Shown: positions 1 to 10,638 of the stretch, one piece after another | Layout: every line of letters begins with the position of its first letter | Numbering within the stretch: the stretch's first letter is position 1 | Made by a program: the position numbers and the translations under genes | NCBI GenBank assembly: GCA_030762175.1 | Contig: CM060837.1 | Location: forward strand, 6,094,001 to 6,158,000 | From: Metallyticus violacea | Lineage: Eukaryota > Arthropoda > Insecta > Mantodea > Metallyticidae | DNA: 64,000 bases | Direction of reading: 5' to 3' | Notes under the pieces: model-generated | The model's database searches: none | The model's input: the letters and a program-made list of their open reading frames with translations, nothing else | What the model was told of the DNA's origin: nothing

Positions 1-945
1 AAGCATCCCCTCATATTCTACCGTAAAAGAATAGGCCAAACTTTTTCGAATAGGTCGAGAAAGTATTGAAGACGAAGAGCGTGCAAGTCGGCCCTTGGAG
101 GTGCTCACTCCTGAAAATATCGCTCGCTCTTGTGGAAGAAGAAATTATGGAAATTACAGAAATAGCAGCAAGGTTGGGCCTTTCTAAAACAACAGTCCTT
201 CGAATTATTCATGAACATTTAAACATGAATAAGGTTAGTGCAAGATGGGTGCCTAGACTTCTTTCCTCAGTCCAAAAGCAGCAACGAGTCATCTGTTGTT
301 GGGCATTTTTGAAGCTCTGCCGTGGCAACGAGAGAGAGAAGTTCTGCATACCATTGTTACAGGAGATGAAACAAGGTCCTCTACTATGATCTCTTGTCCA
401 AAACAAAATCAATGGAGTGGCGTAAACCTGGCGAGTACCGGCTCTATAAAGACCAAGGTCACTCAGTCATCCAAAAAGATCATGACCACAATCTTTTGGG
501 ACTGTGAAGGAATACTCTTCATTGACTTCAAGGAAAGAAACACCACAGTAAATGGGGAGTACTATGCTGGCCTACTGCACAGACTGCGTGCTTCCATCAA
601 AGAGAAAAGGCGAGGAAAGCTCAGTGGTGGTGTGCGCCTTCTTCACAACAACGCACTTGTGCACACAGTTCTTGTTGCAAAGGAAGCTGTGAAGAAATGT
701 GGCTTCAAGGAGATCGACCATCCACCATACAGCCCAGGTCTAGCTCTCAGTGACTATTTCCTCTTCTCACAACTCAAGAAGGAACTTCAAGGAAGGAAAT
801 TTAAGTGTGACGAAGAAGTGATGGAAGTTGTTTATGCCCATTTTGCAAATAAGACTTCTGACTGTTTGAGGGGGGGGGGGGTGAAATGTTAATTCAAAGA
901 TGTGAGAAGTGTATTACAATAAAGGGTAACTGTATTGAAAAGTGA
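1..945 (+). pseudogene. Broken mariner DD34D transposase (copy 1)
   Basis: Remnant of the enzyme that binds the element ends and does cut-and-paste transposition. The N-terminal half is readable at 66-389, with the second helix-turn-helix around EIAARLGLSKTTVLRIIHEH; the catalytic half is in another frame at 296-892. Catalytic residue one is kept (VTGDET). Residue two is changed: the family HDNA motif reads HNNA, Asp to Asn. Residue three is kept (SDYFLF). Spacing between residues two and three is 34, as in mariner DD34D. A 12-G run at 870-881 pushes translation into a stop (GGGVKC), while the normal C-terminal motif (CEKCI...GN.IEK) continues in another frame to the stop at 943-945. Confidence 0.88.
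870..881 (+). repeat. 12-bp G homopolymer in mariner ORF
   Basis: Uninterrupted G run inside the transposase frame, just upstream of the conserved C-terminal tail. The same site holds 11-12 bp runs in three other copies (2490-2500, 13733-13744, 30649-30660) and an interrupted GGGAAGAGGGG tract in the copy at 7230-8425. Confidence 0.9.
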
Positions 946-1013
946 AATTTAGTTTTTGTCTTTATCATACCTAGAAAATAGTTAGACCGGAAACTTATGG
1001 ACCTACCCTTGTA

Positions 1014-2367
1014 CACCATTTAACTTCAATAATATTCTCGGCTAAAACTGAGGGCAAAAAAAAAAAAAAAAAAAAAAAAAAGACAAATTTAATAACAACA
1101 GAGACATGAATAATTGCAGCGTATTTTATTTTTATATTTACTTAAAAATAAAAATTGAATTTTTTGTACAGTATATTTAATTATGCCCATGTTATAAATT
1201 TTCAAATGATTTCCTCTCACAGTTTTGAGTCCAGTTTCCTCTGCTAGTTTTGAGTCCAGTGACAAATATAGCAATAAAAAGAGGAACAATCTTGAATTCC
1301 GCATTTAAAAAAATACTAATCAGATTTTTGTTTGTTTTGTTTTGTTTTTTTTTTGTTTGTTTTTACAAAAGACTGAACTGAGAAACACAAAGGAATTATC
1401 ATAACGATAGAATGGAGGAAGTGATCCCTTTATTATGTATTCTCCTGCAGTTCTCTTTGAAAATCCAGGTGGTCAATATAACCGAACGATCCATTTTAAA
1501 AATATGACTTTTCATCAAAGTGGGAAAATGCTGAATCCTTTTACCAAAATATTTCCAAGGCTTATTTCCTCTTACTTCCAAACAAATTACCATCTGCATT
1601 TAATGGGCATAACCTTACGAAGAAAGAAATACGACGGTAATTAATCTGATGGAACTAATAACATAAAAGGGAGAAACAAGACTTTGGATGAGATAATTAA
1701 AAGGGAGATTTCCTTGTATAAGGTTCAGAATTTTTAATTAAAACTACTCACCGAACGCAAATTTATTTCTGATTAACAATCTCCCTCTCATTAAGTTGTA
1801 ATTAGCTTCGCTTTTAAACTTCTTTATTTGTGTTTAAAGGAGTAAATTTTGGGCTTATTAGGTTCACTATCTTGAGGATAGATTGATTTCTCTTTAAATA
1901 AATTTAAGTTTACTACTGTCTATGTTTTAATGCAATCAAAAGTTAAAATAAATTTTAAGGGAAAACACTTTCAACTGTCTGTAACCATAGCAACAACATA
2001 CTTTCCCAAAATTCGCTAAAATCTTGTTCACAAAATAAACTCGCTTTAATTGCGTGTATCAAACAACATTTTTAGATTTTCCTTAATGGCTATAGACCTA
2101 TTAAAGATAAATATAGTCTATTGTGTCCTTTAAGGGCCAAGGTCTCCTAACAAGTAGGAAAAGTTCGCTATTTTCCTACTAGTGAGCTATTCCATGCTAG
2201 TTGTTCGTATGCTGTTTAAGACACTCTTTGGTTACTCCATTTCTCACTGTACTATTTGCTTCTCGAAATATTTCCATTTTTCTCTTCCTCTTGCTACCTG
2301 CATATTCCTTTAGGAGGTCTGTTTTCTTCTGCTGGGTCTGCCTTGTGCCCTTTTTCCCACATAGAGA
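1014..2367. other. A+T-rich interval without recognised genes
   Basis: Contains an A run of about 26 bp at 1056-1081, a T-rich GTTTT-type tract at about 1322-1365 and a 15-bp direct repeat (AGTTTTGAGTCCAGT) near 1220 and 1246. Open frames here are short and overlap antisense to each other. No coding family recognised. Confidence 0.6.
1056..1081 (+). repeat. Poly-A run (~26 bp)
   Basis: Uninterrupted A run just beyond the 3' TIR of mariner copy 1. It could be the tail of an old retrotransposon 3' end or a simple homopolymer. No retroelement body was recognised next to it. Confidence 0.9.
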
Positions 2368-2423
2368 TACGAGGGTAGGCTCACAAGTTTCCGGGCTATC
2401 CATTTCTAGACAAAAACTATATT

Positions 2424-3470
2424 TCACTTTTCAATATAGTTACCCCTTATTGCAATACACTTCTCACATCTTTCAATTAACATTTCAATCCCCCCCCCCC
2501 AAATAGTCAGAATTTTTGTCTGCAAAATGGGCATAAACTGCATCCATCACTTCTTCGTCACATTTAAATTTCCTTCCTCGAAGGCCCTTCTTGAGTTTTG
2601 AGAAGAGGAAATAGTCACTGGGAGTCAGATCTGGGCTGTAGGGTGGATGGTCGATCTTCCTGAAGCCACATTTCTTCACAGTTTGCTTTGCAACAAGAGC
2701 TGTATGCACAGACGCGTTGTCGTGAAGAAGGCGCACACCACCACTCGGCTTTCCTCGCCTTTTCTCTTTGATGGAAGCATGTAGTCTGTGCAGTAGGCCA
2801 GCACAGTACTCCCCATTTACTGCGGTGTTCCTCTCCTTGAAGTCAATAAAGAGTATTCTTTCACAGTCCTAAAAGACTGTGGCCATGATCTTCTTGGTTG
2901 ACTGAGTGACCTTGAACTTTAGAGGCGGTGCTTTGCCAGTTTTACGCCTGCCACTCCATTGATTCTCTTTTGAACAAGGAATCATAGTAGAGGACCATAG
3001 TTTCATCTCCTGTAACAATGGTTTGCAGAACTTCTCTCTCGTAGTCACGGCAGAGCTCCAAAAATGTCTGACAACAGATGACTCGTTGCTGCTTTTGGAT
3101 AGTCTAGACACCCATCTTGCACTAACCTTATTCATATTTAAATGTTCATGAATAATTCGAAGGACTGTTGTTTTAGAAAGACCCAACCTTGCTGCTATTT
3201 CTGTAACTTTGAGCCGCTGGTCTTCCATAATTTTCCATTCCACAAGAGCGATTTTTTTTCAGGAGTGAGAACCTGTAAAGGCCGATCTGCAAGCTCTTTG
3301 CCTTCAACGCTTTCTCGAACCATTCGAAAAAGTTTGGCCCATTCTTTTACGGTAGATTATGAGGGGCACCTTTTCCCATATACACCGTCCAATCGCTGTT
3401 TAATTTCATGAGGAGTTAGTCCTTCTTTTGTGAAGAACTTAATAAGAGCTTGATACTCCATTTTGAACAT
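2424..3470 (-). pseudogene. Broken mariner DD34D transposase (copy 2)
   Basis: Reads from a likely ATG at 3470-3468 (MFKMEY, as in the 39.4-kb copy) to the normal family stop at 2426-2424. An early in-frame stop and several frameshifts split it; readable pieces are 2869-3243 (second DNA-binding helix-turn-helix and part of the catalytic core) and 2485-2736. All three catalytic positions can still be seen across frames: VTGDET near 3020, LHDNA near 2725 and TPSDYFLF near 2620, with 34 residues between the last two. A C run on the plus strand (2490-2500, 11 bp) moves the frame off the conserved C-terminus. Confidence 0.9.
2490..2500 (-). repeat. 11-bp G run (minus strand) in mariner ORF
   Basis: Same site as the G runs in the other mar-A copies. 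With 11 G the frame ends immediately after GGGD. By inspection of the flanking bases, 10 or 13 G would join it to the conserved tail. Confidence 0.88.
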
Positions 3471-3631
3471 GTCACAATCTTCAACACTTAGCCTTCTTTA
3501 TGCAACTGTATCTGAACACAGCTACAGCTGCAATTATTTACTTAATAGCTAAGGTATGACTCCAGAAAAGGGTTTAGTGAAGGCAATAATCTTTATCGGC
3601 GAGGCCGGAAACTTATGGATTTATCCTCGTA

Positions 3632-4129
3632 GATCTATTAGTAAGGATAAATTAAATTTCACTAATTCCGAAACGATGCTGTTTCCCAGAAAAAAAAAAA
3701 TATTTTTCAATGTATAACACTATCTAAACGTTTGAATAAAGTTAGCAATATCGCTATTATTATTATTATTATTATTGTTGTTGTTGTTGTTATCTCCATC
3801 TAAGATCTATACAATGTTACAGGAGGCCTATGGAGAGCTTGTTCCTCTCTATAGCACAGCTCAAATATGATTGAAAATGTTTAAAGAGGGGGGTACTCAA
3901 TTTAAAAGCAAGACCCTCCTTTTTTGCTCCAACAGAAAGTTAATCGTTACAAACTGAAAAGTTGCATATGAGATGTGTTTGTTCTCGGCAGGTTTCAAGA
4001 ATTCTGACGTTCGTGTGCTGTGGGTTTGCAAGCAGGTGAGGATGATTTTGCAGGAAGATGTGGACTTTTAAATATTTCTTCTGGTGGGAAAGTTTTGTGA
4101 CTCACATTTTTTGACAATCAAGGAATGTT
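3632..4129. other. Intergenic, includes ATT/GTT microsatellite
   Basis: Holds a compound (ATT)n(GTT)n tract at 3755-3791. A short stretch at 3835-3880 (AGCACAGCTC...AAAATGTTTAAAGAGG) resembles the 3' end of the irritans-like mariner at about 20870-20915, suggesting a small mariner end fragment. Nothing else recognised. Confidence 0.5.
3755..3791 (+). repeat. (ATT)n(GTT)n microsatellite
   Basis: Compound trinucleotide repeat, directly readable. Confidence 0.95.
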
Positions 4130-4530
4130 TTTCAGCACGTCGTACCTGTAACTGAGCAAGACTACAGAAATGCACTGACAACTCTGCAATGTCATATCAC
4201 AAATAAAAGATGCTGCAACACGATAATTCCCGGCCGCTCATTGCAAATACGGTTGCTGAATATCTCACACAAATCAATTGAGTTCTATCACCCTCTCCCT
4301 ATAGTCCAGATTTAGCCCCGTGTGACTTTTTCCTTTCCTCCAAATTGAAGATACACCTTCGTGGGAGACATCTTTCATCATCAGGAAATATATGCGGAGG
4401 CGATTCTGAAGCACCTGTCAAAAATGGTTTCAAGCTGTCTTTGAAGAATGGCAGAAGAACTTAGACATGTGATACCGGGATCATTTGAGAAAGATCAACA
4501 AAATTATGAAGATGAATAAATTTATATTGT
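4130..4530 (+). pseudogene. Degenerate mariner-type transposase C-terminus
   Basis: C-terminal catalytic region of a Tc1/mariner transposase, different from mar-A. Translation across frames gives LQHDNSRPLIANTVAEYLTQ at about 4209-4268, then PYSPDLAPCDFF and KLKIHLRGRH. These match the second and third catalytic Asp contexts of mariner transposases. Downstream the match fades in a region that would encode the C-terminal tail. No TIRs identified. Frameshifts and stops show long decay. Confidence 0.7.
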
Positions 4531-5092
4531 CAAAAATTATAATAATTATTTATCTGCTACTTTGGATTGTCACTAATTGCTAAACTTTATTATATTTTAC
4601 CAGTCCCATGGTCTTATCATCCGTGTTCCTGGATTACCCATGTAATTCTGGTTTGACTTTCGGATATGCCATGGGGTCCTTGCCTAAGAAGTGCTCAATG
4701 CGCTCATGGCCTGGTTAGGTTATCTCACTATAGGTATAAGAACCATAGGCGCACCATAATATTATCTTCATCATCATAGCTATTGATAAATACACAGTAA
4801 ACGTCGCCTCGGGGCAAATAGAGAGACTCCCAAGTTCACGGGAACAAGGTTGGCATTGTAAACAGACAGAGGGGTTGTGTTAAATTTAAAATATATGAAC
4901 AAAAATATTTCAATGCCCTCCTTATTGAAATTACCATTTAAATATGTGCTTATTCATGACGCAGTGCATTTATTAAGTGAATATACGACATTTTTGTTCT
5001 AATAATAATTATTTGAACAGAGAATCTCCTTGGGAAGTTATTTTTACATGCCCTTTGGAACATTATCTTGGGAGTAATTTTTACACTTTAAT
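4531..5092. other. No feature recognised
   Basis: A+T-rich interval between two transposase relics; no open frame of note and no repeat identified. Confidence 0.5.
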
Positions 5093-5880
5093 TTAATGAT
5101 GGTTGTTGTCCAAGGGATCCGTATGTGCTCCATCATGATGGGTATATAACCCTATGCGCCTCCAAGTTCTTTGTAAATGTTTTTCCAAAATAACAGGTGT
5201 GATAGTACTGAAGGTGTCCCGTATTGCTTGTTCAAGTGCAGCGTTGGTTTTGTAGCGACGCACGACAACCTTTAACTTGATAATACTCCACAACGAGTTT
5301 AAGGTATCGTCAGGTCAGAGCTACGCGGAGGCCATGGGAGTGGTGCTGGAGATTTCGGGACCCAAGTCAAATCTATCATTCAGGGAATGTATCGATTAAC
5401 AAATACGAACAGTAAAAGAGAAGTGTGCTGGAGCGCCATCTTGCTGTATCCACAGCTGTTCCATTAGTCCTCCGTCTTCCATTTGGGAGGTGCTACAAGT
5501 TACCAGGCCCATCAAAAAATACGATCCAAAGAGATGCCTGGCTACACTATAACATGCGTTTGGTTGTGTTCAAGTTCGAAAGTGAAGTAAAGATTTTCCT
5601 TCAACCATAAAACAACACATTTCTCTTTCGTGTGCTGCGGTTTATGACACGCTCATCTGTGGACGTAACCTTGGACCTTGATATGTCGGTTTGGAATGTT
5701 GCTAGACCGACATGCCTCAAGACACTTGTTCATATCTGCGTCAGACAGCTCATTGATGAAGAGCGGACGATACGGCCTTACCTTTAAGTTCTTCTTCTTG
5801 TACTCGAAAAGAGTCGATCGTGGAATGTCAAGCTCAGCAGCCCGGAACTCTCACCTTCAGTACATGTCCCTAGGCATGTA
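5093..5880 (-). pseudogene. Degenerate DDE transposase (Tc1/mariner superfamily)
   Basis: Minus-strand relic. The C-terminal part is an open segment (5093-5293) reading LWSIIKLKVVVRRYKTNAA and later RTWRRIGLYTHHDGAHTDPL, characteristic of a superfamily branch whose third catalytic Asp sits before a conserved LW. Farther upstream on the same strand, fragments near 5750-5790 (RPYRPLFINELSDADMNK) and around 5640 (CVVLW) match the segment before the catalytic core. Many frameshifts; the middle is eroded. Plus-strand frames here are antisense shadows. Terminal repeats not located. Confidence 0.65.
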
Positions 5881-6022
5881 ATGTAATGTAACATTTAATT
5901 ACTGCTAAAACAATAGTGAAGTTTATATATTGTTAGAGTGTCTTTGCATTATTGACACTTCCGCTAATACCATGCAATCTCAGTGCCTCCAAATTTCAGC
6001 AACTGATGCAGGATTTGTATCT

Positions 6023-6268
6023 ACCGCCACGGAAGGCAGAGGTCGTTAAGGCGCGAACTCGTGAGCGGGAGGTCTGGGGTTCGAATTCCAGATTTTCTCC
6101 AGGTTTTCCTCAGTCCTCATAAATGGCAAATGCCGGGGAAGTACCCTAAAACACCTGGAACGCTTTCTTCCTTAAAAAAAATCTTTCAATATATCATTTC
6201 ATTTCATGTATCACCAGTGTTTTCCGCCTGTGGTGTCTCAGTAGTAAAAACGGGCGTTAAACACTGTT
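6023..6268 (+). mobile_element. SINE-A copy
   Basis: tRNA-derived SINE. The head has box-A-like AGAGGTCGTTAAGGCG and box B GGGTTCGAATTCC, then the family body (CCAGGTTTTCCTCAGTCCTC, GGCAAATGCCGGGGA) and the 3' end GTAGTAAAAACGGGCGTTAA. The stretch after box B is shortened (CCAGATTTTC where other copies have the GGACCGTCCTCCCTGA segment). Transcription would have been by RNA polymerase III, as known for tRNA-headed SINEs. Confidence 0.9.
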
Positions 6269-7229
6269 AAAAATTTAAAAAAATTAAAGGATTTGTATCG
6301 AATACCACATAAGAAGAAATTTCTAACAAAATGCTCTTAACTTTATTTAACAAATTATCATTTAAAGTAAAATATTTGCATTTTGAATAGCTAAAACTAC
6401 AGATTTGGGAATTTGAGTGAAATAAAGTAATTTGAATCCAACTAAGACCAATTTGTAATTTTAAACAAATACCTATAAAAGAGGACAAGCAGGATATTAA
6501 ACAAATTCTGATTTTTTATGGAATACAGAACATTTCAGTTGTTGTAACTGTTGTAGATTAATATCCAAAATGCGGGCGAAGTTCGTTATAAAGGAATTTA
6601 AACACAAACTCTCGCTACGGGATTTGATTAAAGGTAAACATCTTTCAAACAGCTGGGCTAATCACTTCAGGCAAACAACCCGCTGCTGCTAATTGCAACC
6701 TAGGCCAAGAGTCAACAAAAAGCTCCGCTAGTAGGTAAACAGGCCGCCTGCATGTTTAACAGCAGCCCCCCTCTCTTGCAAATGGACCCGATATTAACTG
6801 GAATTCAATTTATGATCGGATTGCGATTGGTACACACACACGCGCGCGCGCGCATACGTTTGTGTTGTTTAAATGTGCAAATTCAATGTCTTGCCACGTG
6901 TGAATCCAGTTTACACACCCCTTTGAAATTCTCACCTCTCTAGTTATAGCCCCCGACGCTTTAGGCAAAGCAACATGCTGCTCTGTTGGCAGTAATGCCT
7001 ACAGATAGGTAACGAGTGTCACTAAATCTATTCCCGTTTAGTTAACGTGATTCGGTCTAACTATAGCACCAAACTGGTGATTACATACAGGGGCTCCTTA
7101 ATATTGGTAATGGTCTAGTTATAGAAGAAAAAACTTGTGTAACAGTAATATTGTAGCTTTTGCTGAGGCAACTCATATATACACCTGGCAAGAAGCCATG
7201 CATTTATTCGGGAGTAAAAACTCTAAATA
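6269..7229. other. No gene recognised; CA/CG microsatellite
   Basis: A+T-rich DNA with a short alternating purine-pyrimidine tract at 6831-6853. Open frames are short and show no family resemblance. Confidence 0.5.
6831..6853 (+). repeat. (CA)n(CG)n microsatellite
   Basis: Short compound dinucleotide tract; the longer version at 33997-34046 has the same CA-then-CG order. Confidence 0.9.
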
Positions 7230-8425
7230 TATGTGGGTAAGTCCATAAGTTTCCGGCCTCGCTGATCAATATTATCGCCTTCACAAAATACTTATCTGGT
7301 GTCATACCTTATCTGTTAAGTAAATAATTGCAGCTATAACTTCCATTCCTCTGTGTTCAGTTGTTCAGATATAGTTGCATAAAGAAAGCTATGTGTAGAA
7401 GATTGTGACATGATCAGAATGAAGTATCGAGCTGTTATTAAGTTCGTCACAAAAGAAGATGGTCCAAATTTTTTCGAATGGGTCCAGAAAGCATTGAAGA
7501 CGAAGAATGAGCAGGTCGGCCCTTGGAGATGCTCACTCCTGAAAACATCGCTCGCTCTTGTGGAAGGATAAATTATGGAAGACCACGGAATAAAGTTACA
7601 GAAATAGCAGCAAGGTTGGGCCCTTCTAAAACAACAGTCCTTCGAATTATTTATGAACATTTAAACATGAATAAAGTTAGTGCCCAGACTTCTTTCCTCA
7701 GTCCTAAAGCAGCAACGAGTCATCTGTTGTCAGGCATATTTGGAGCACTTCTCTGTCAACGAGAGAGAAGTTCTGCAATCATTGTTACTGGAGGTGAAAC
7801 TATGGTCCTCTACTATTGTCCAAAAGACAATCAATGGAGTGGCCTAAACCTAGCGAAGCACCGTCTCTAAAGGTCAAAGCCACTCAGTCACCAACAAGAA
7901 TAGGACCACAATCTTTTGGAACTATGAAGGAATACTCTTCATTGACTTCAAGGAGAGGAACACCACAGTAAATGGGGAGTACTATGCTGGCCTACTGCAC
8001 AGACTACGTGCTTCCATCAAAGAGAAAAGGCGAGGAAAACTGAGTGGTGGTGTGCGCCTTCTTCACCACAAAACGCCTGTGCATACAACTCTTGTTGCAA
8101 AGGAAGCCGTGAAGAAATGTGGCTTCAAGGAGATCGATCATCCACCCTATAGCCCAGATCTAGCTCCCAGCGACTATTTACTATTCTCAAAACTCAAGAG
8201 GTACCTTCGAGGAAAGAAATTTAAGGGTGACTAATAGATGATGTTTATGCCCTTTTTGCAGTGAAGACTGCTGACTATTTTGGGAAGAGGGGATTGAAAA
8301 GTAAATTCAAAGATGTGAGAAGTGTATTGCACCAAAGGGTAACTACATTGAAAAGTAAAATATAGTGTTTGTCTTTATCATACCCAGAAAACAGTTAGAC
8401 CGGAAACTTATGGATCCATCTTAGA
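7230..8425 (+). mobile_element. mar-A mariner copy 3, near full length
   Basis: 5' TIR starts TATGTGGGTAAGTCCATAAG at 7230 and continues TTTCCGGCCTCG; the 3' TIR is the eroded GGAAACTTATGGATCCATC near 8402-8420. Length is about 1.2 kb, slightly shorter than copy 2 because of small internal deletions. Transposase pieces lie at 7523-7870 and 8052-8234. The first catalytic Asp is lost (VTGGET), the second motif is destroyed (HHKTPVHT for HDNAxVHT) and the third is kept (APSDYLLF). A premature stop follows KFKGD. At the poly-G site this copy has an interrupted GGGAAGAGGGG (8282-8292), and it looks the most diverged of the set. Confidence 0.9.
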
Positions 8426-10071
8426 ATAATATTATTTGGAGATTTTCCTTGAAGCGAAACGTACAGTATTCACAAAACAACCATCTGTACCAACCTTACG
8501 AACCCTCTGCAAGTAAATCCATAAAATCCCTAGGGAACTAAAACTTTAATATCGCCATTCCCTATTCCCATAAGACTAGGTCACTGTGTTAGCCCATGTA
8601 GGCAAATATTTAACATCAACGGAGCGCCTTTTCGATTCCTTTTACAGTAGCGCTGTTTTTTAACGTCCCAAAGTCGGTTCCTTATTATACGGATTCCTTT
8701 GACAGAATCATAAAACACCGTTTTATATTTAAAGCTAAACTAGAAAGCCCCCGTTTGAATAATACAGTAGAAATTCTCAAGTGCCTACGGCTCAATGCAA
8801 TACTAAGTATATCGCCGATCTATAGGCGGGTCGATTGTTAAATATGCTCGCTCGTTTTAGCCATAGAAAATACCCTCATAAAGAAGAAAACAAGCAAAGA
8901 AAGAGGTAGAGAATAGTTAACAAAATGAAATTGAGCTTTATAATTCATTAAACACAATAAGGACAATTATTATTTTTCAATAAACTTCTCACAGGTTGTA
9001 CAAAGTTTATTCCGTGGAATAACCCTTTCATCTACCCCATCCGTAATCTCACAATCTGTTATAATGCGCTAACACGTGATAGGGAGCTATATTAGGGCTG
9101 TATAGTATGTGCTATAAGAATTTAATCGCGTATTCGAATGATATTAAAAGTTGTAGTGGCGGTGTGAAGACGTGTGTTATCGTGAAGAAAAAAGGATTTA
9201 GATAAGTCCTCCCCTGATCTTTTTACTACATTCTCTGCTATAGCGCTCAGTAACAACCTTCAACAGTTTCTGAGTGACGGTCTTTTTAATTTTTTGCTGA
9301 TAAAATTAACCCTAAAAATTAACAAGAAAATAATTACATTAAAATTGCAATTATTTCCCTTTTTGATTCAGAAATATTGATACACGATAATGGTATATTT
9401 GTAAATGAATAAAATGAGAATACCTTTCATTAAGTCTTTCTGTGAACTGAATGCGTTACCTAGGCAACAGAAAACTACTGTACAAAACTTCACTAATGAC
9501 TTAATCGCACAAAATTCAATTGCGCCTGTCATATGAACATGTAGTGAATTTGTGCAGACTGCTAGCAGGAAAACTTTGTTATTAACCATCCATAAAACAT
9601 TGATGAGAGTGGATTTACTCTCCCCTAAGGAGGAGTGCGGTTTGGAGCGACAAAAATCAAAGAGAACGGACAGTAAGGAGGTCCACGCCGCTCATCAACA
9701 TGAAGAGGGGAAAATGCGCTCCATCCTGCCCGCAGTGGCTCCCCTGCCACATCAAAGAGAGTCTAATGCACGTACAGGGAACTTCAAAACCGGCAAGATA
9801 GATCGCTAGACAAAGGCAAGGCACAGATATGAAAAGCAGATGTATGAAAAGGTTCTGTTAAGATGAAAATATAAGTAGGGAAAGAAAGAAGTAAAAATAT
9901 TTTATGCTTATAAATGCGCATAGGTAAACATGCAAAATGGACTTTGGTGCAAATGTTTTACAGACGTTTTGTGCTGCCGTGTTCAAACATCTGCATGAAT
10001 TTAAATTCAAAATTCAGTAAGCTAACTTGTCATTTGATTAAATTCTTCTTATTACAAATTGATTTACTTAT
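8426..10071. other. A+T-rich interval, nothing recognised
   Basis: No repeats, TIRs or coding motifs identified. The 9552-9809 open frame has no recognisable motif and average local composition. Confidence 0.5.
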
Positions 10072-10638
10072 CTGCTCAAAATGCCCACTATCGACGTCGA
10101 TACACTTCTGAGTACGTTGAACTACTGACTGAGCAACGTTTGCGAAAGTGTCCTCAGCGATTACAGCACATGCCGTTTCAATTTCTTCCCGAAGTGCTGT
10201 CAGTGTAGCTGGTTTTCTATGGTATACAACATCCTTAAGAGTTCCCTATAGGTAGAAGTCCAACGGAGTTAGATCCGGAGAACGCGGTGGCAACTCAATC
10301 GGACCTCTTCGTCCTATCCAGTGCCTAGGATAGTGCCTTGGATCCAGTGCGTGCAATTGTTACTCGCGTTGACGGTTCTGTTCTGTACACACGTACCCAT
10401 TGCCTTTGAGCTTTAACAAAATCTCGGTTTTCCATTACCACTTTAAAATTGCTTTCCGCTGTTCAAGCGATAATCTGAGCTCCATTTTGTTGTAGCAACG
10501 CTAGCATAACGTAATGTGAGTCATATCTGTTTACAGAACATCACACTACACATTACTGTTGTTTTTCGGTCCAACTTTGAAATATATTAAAAAGATATCT
10601 ACTATGAAAGTGTTTATACACATTTGGCACCCTCAGAA
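10072..10638 (-). mobile_element. Fragment of 49.8-kb type TIR element
   Basis: Closely related to the element at 49797-50837 and in the same orientation. Homology starts abruptly near 10072 inside the 3' part of its transposase, so one terminus is missing. The other terminus is present: GAAAGTGTTTATACACATTTGGCACC near 10607-10632, in two matching blocks of the TIR. The transposase tail reads PPRSPDLTPLDFYL then a stop where the 49.8-kb copy has W (TGG to TAG), followed by GTLKDVVYHRKPATLTALRE. It is further deleted internally around 10320-10345 and lacks the tandem duplication found in the other copy. Confidence 0.85.

Larger units (their letters stand above)
1..1013 (+). mobile_element. mar-A mariner copy 1, 5' end outside window
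   Basis: Mariner-family DNA transposon cut by the window edge. The first bases match the interior of the copy at 39234-39606 starting about 280 bp from its 5' terminus, so roughly 280 bp lie to the left. The 3' inverted terminal repeat is seen at about 981-1013 and ends in ACCTACCCTTGTA, complementary to the 5' TIR TACGAGGGTAGGTCCATAAG of other copies apart from small changes. The terminal TA fits mariner target choice. An A-rich run follows 43 bp downstream. Family assignment comes from the DD34D transposase inside; that the copy is inactive is inferred from its broken frame. Confidence 0.9.
2368..3631 (-). mobile_element. mar-A mariner copy 2, TIR to TIR (~1264 bp)
   Basis: The most complete mar-A copy. 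The element's 5' end lies at high coordinates: GAGGCCGGAAACTTATGG followed by ATTTATCCTCGTA near 3601-3631. The 3' end begins TACGAGGGTAGGCTCACAAG at 2368. Both termini are bounded by TA and the TIRs match over about 28 bp with scattered mismatches. The length of about 1.26 kb is typical of a complete mariner. The contained transposase frame is interrupted, so autonomous activity is not expected. Confidence 0.93.

Noticed and set aside
2197..2427. 76-aa minus-strand frame rich in lysine
   Set aside because: No recognisable domain, an opposing frame of 101 aa covers the same place, and it overlaps the mariner 3' TIR.
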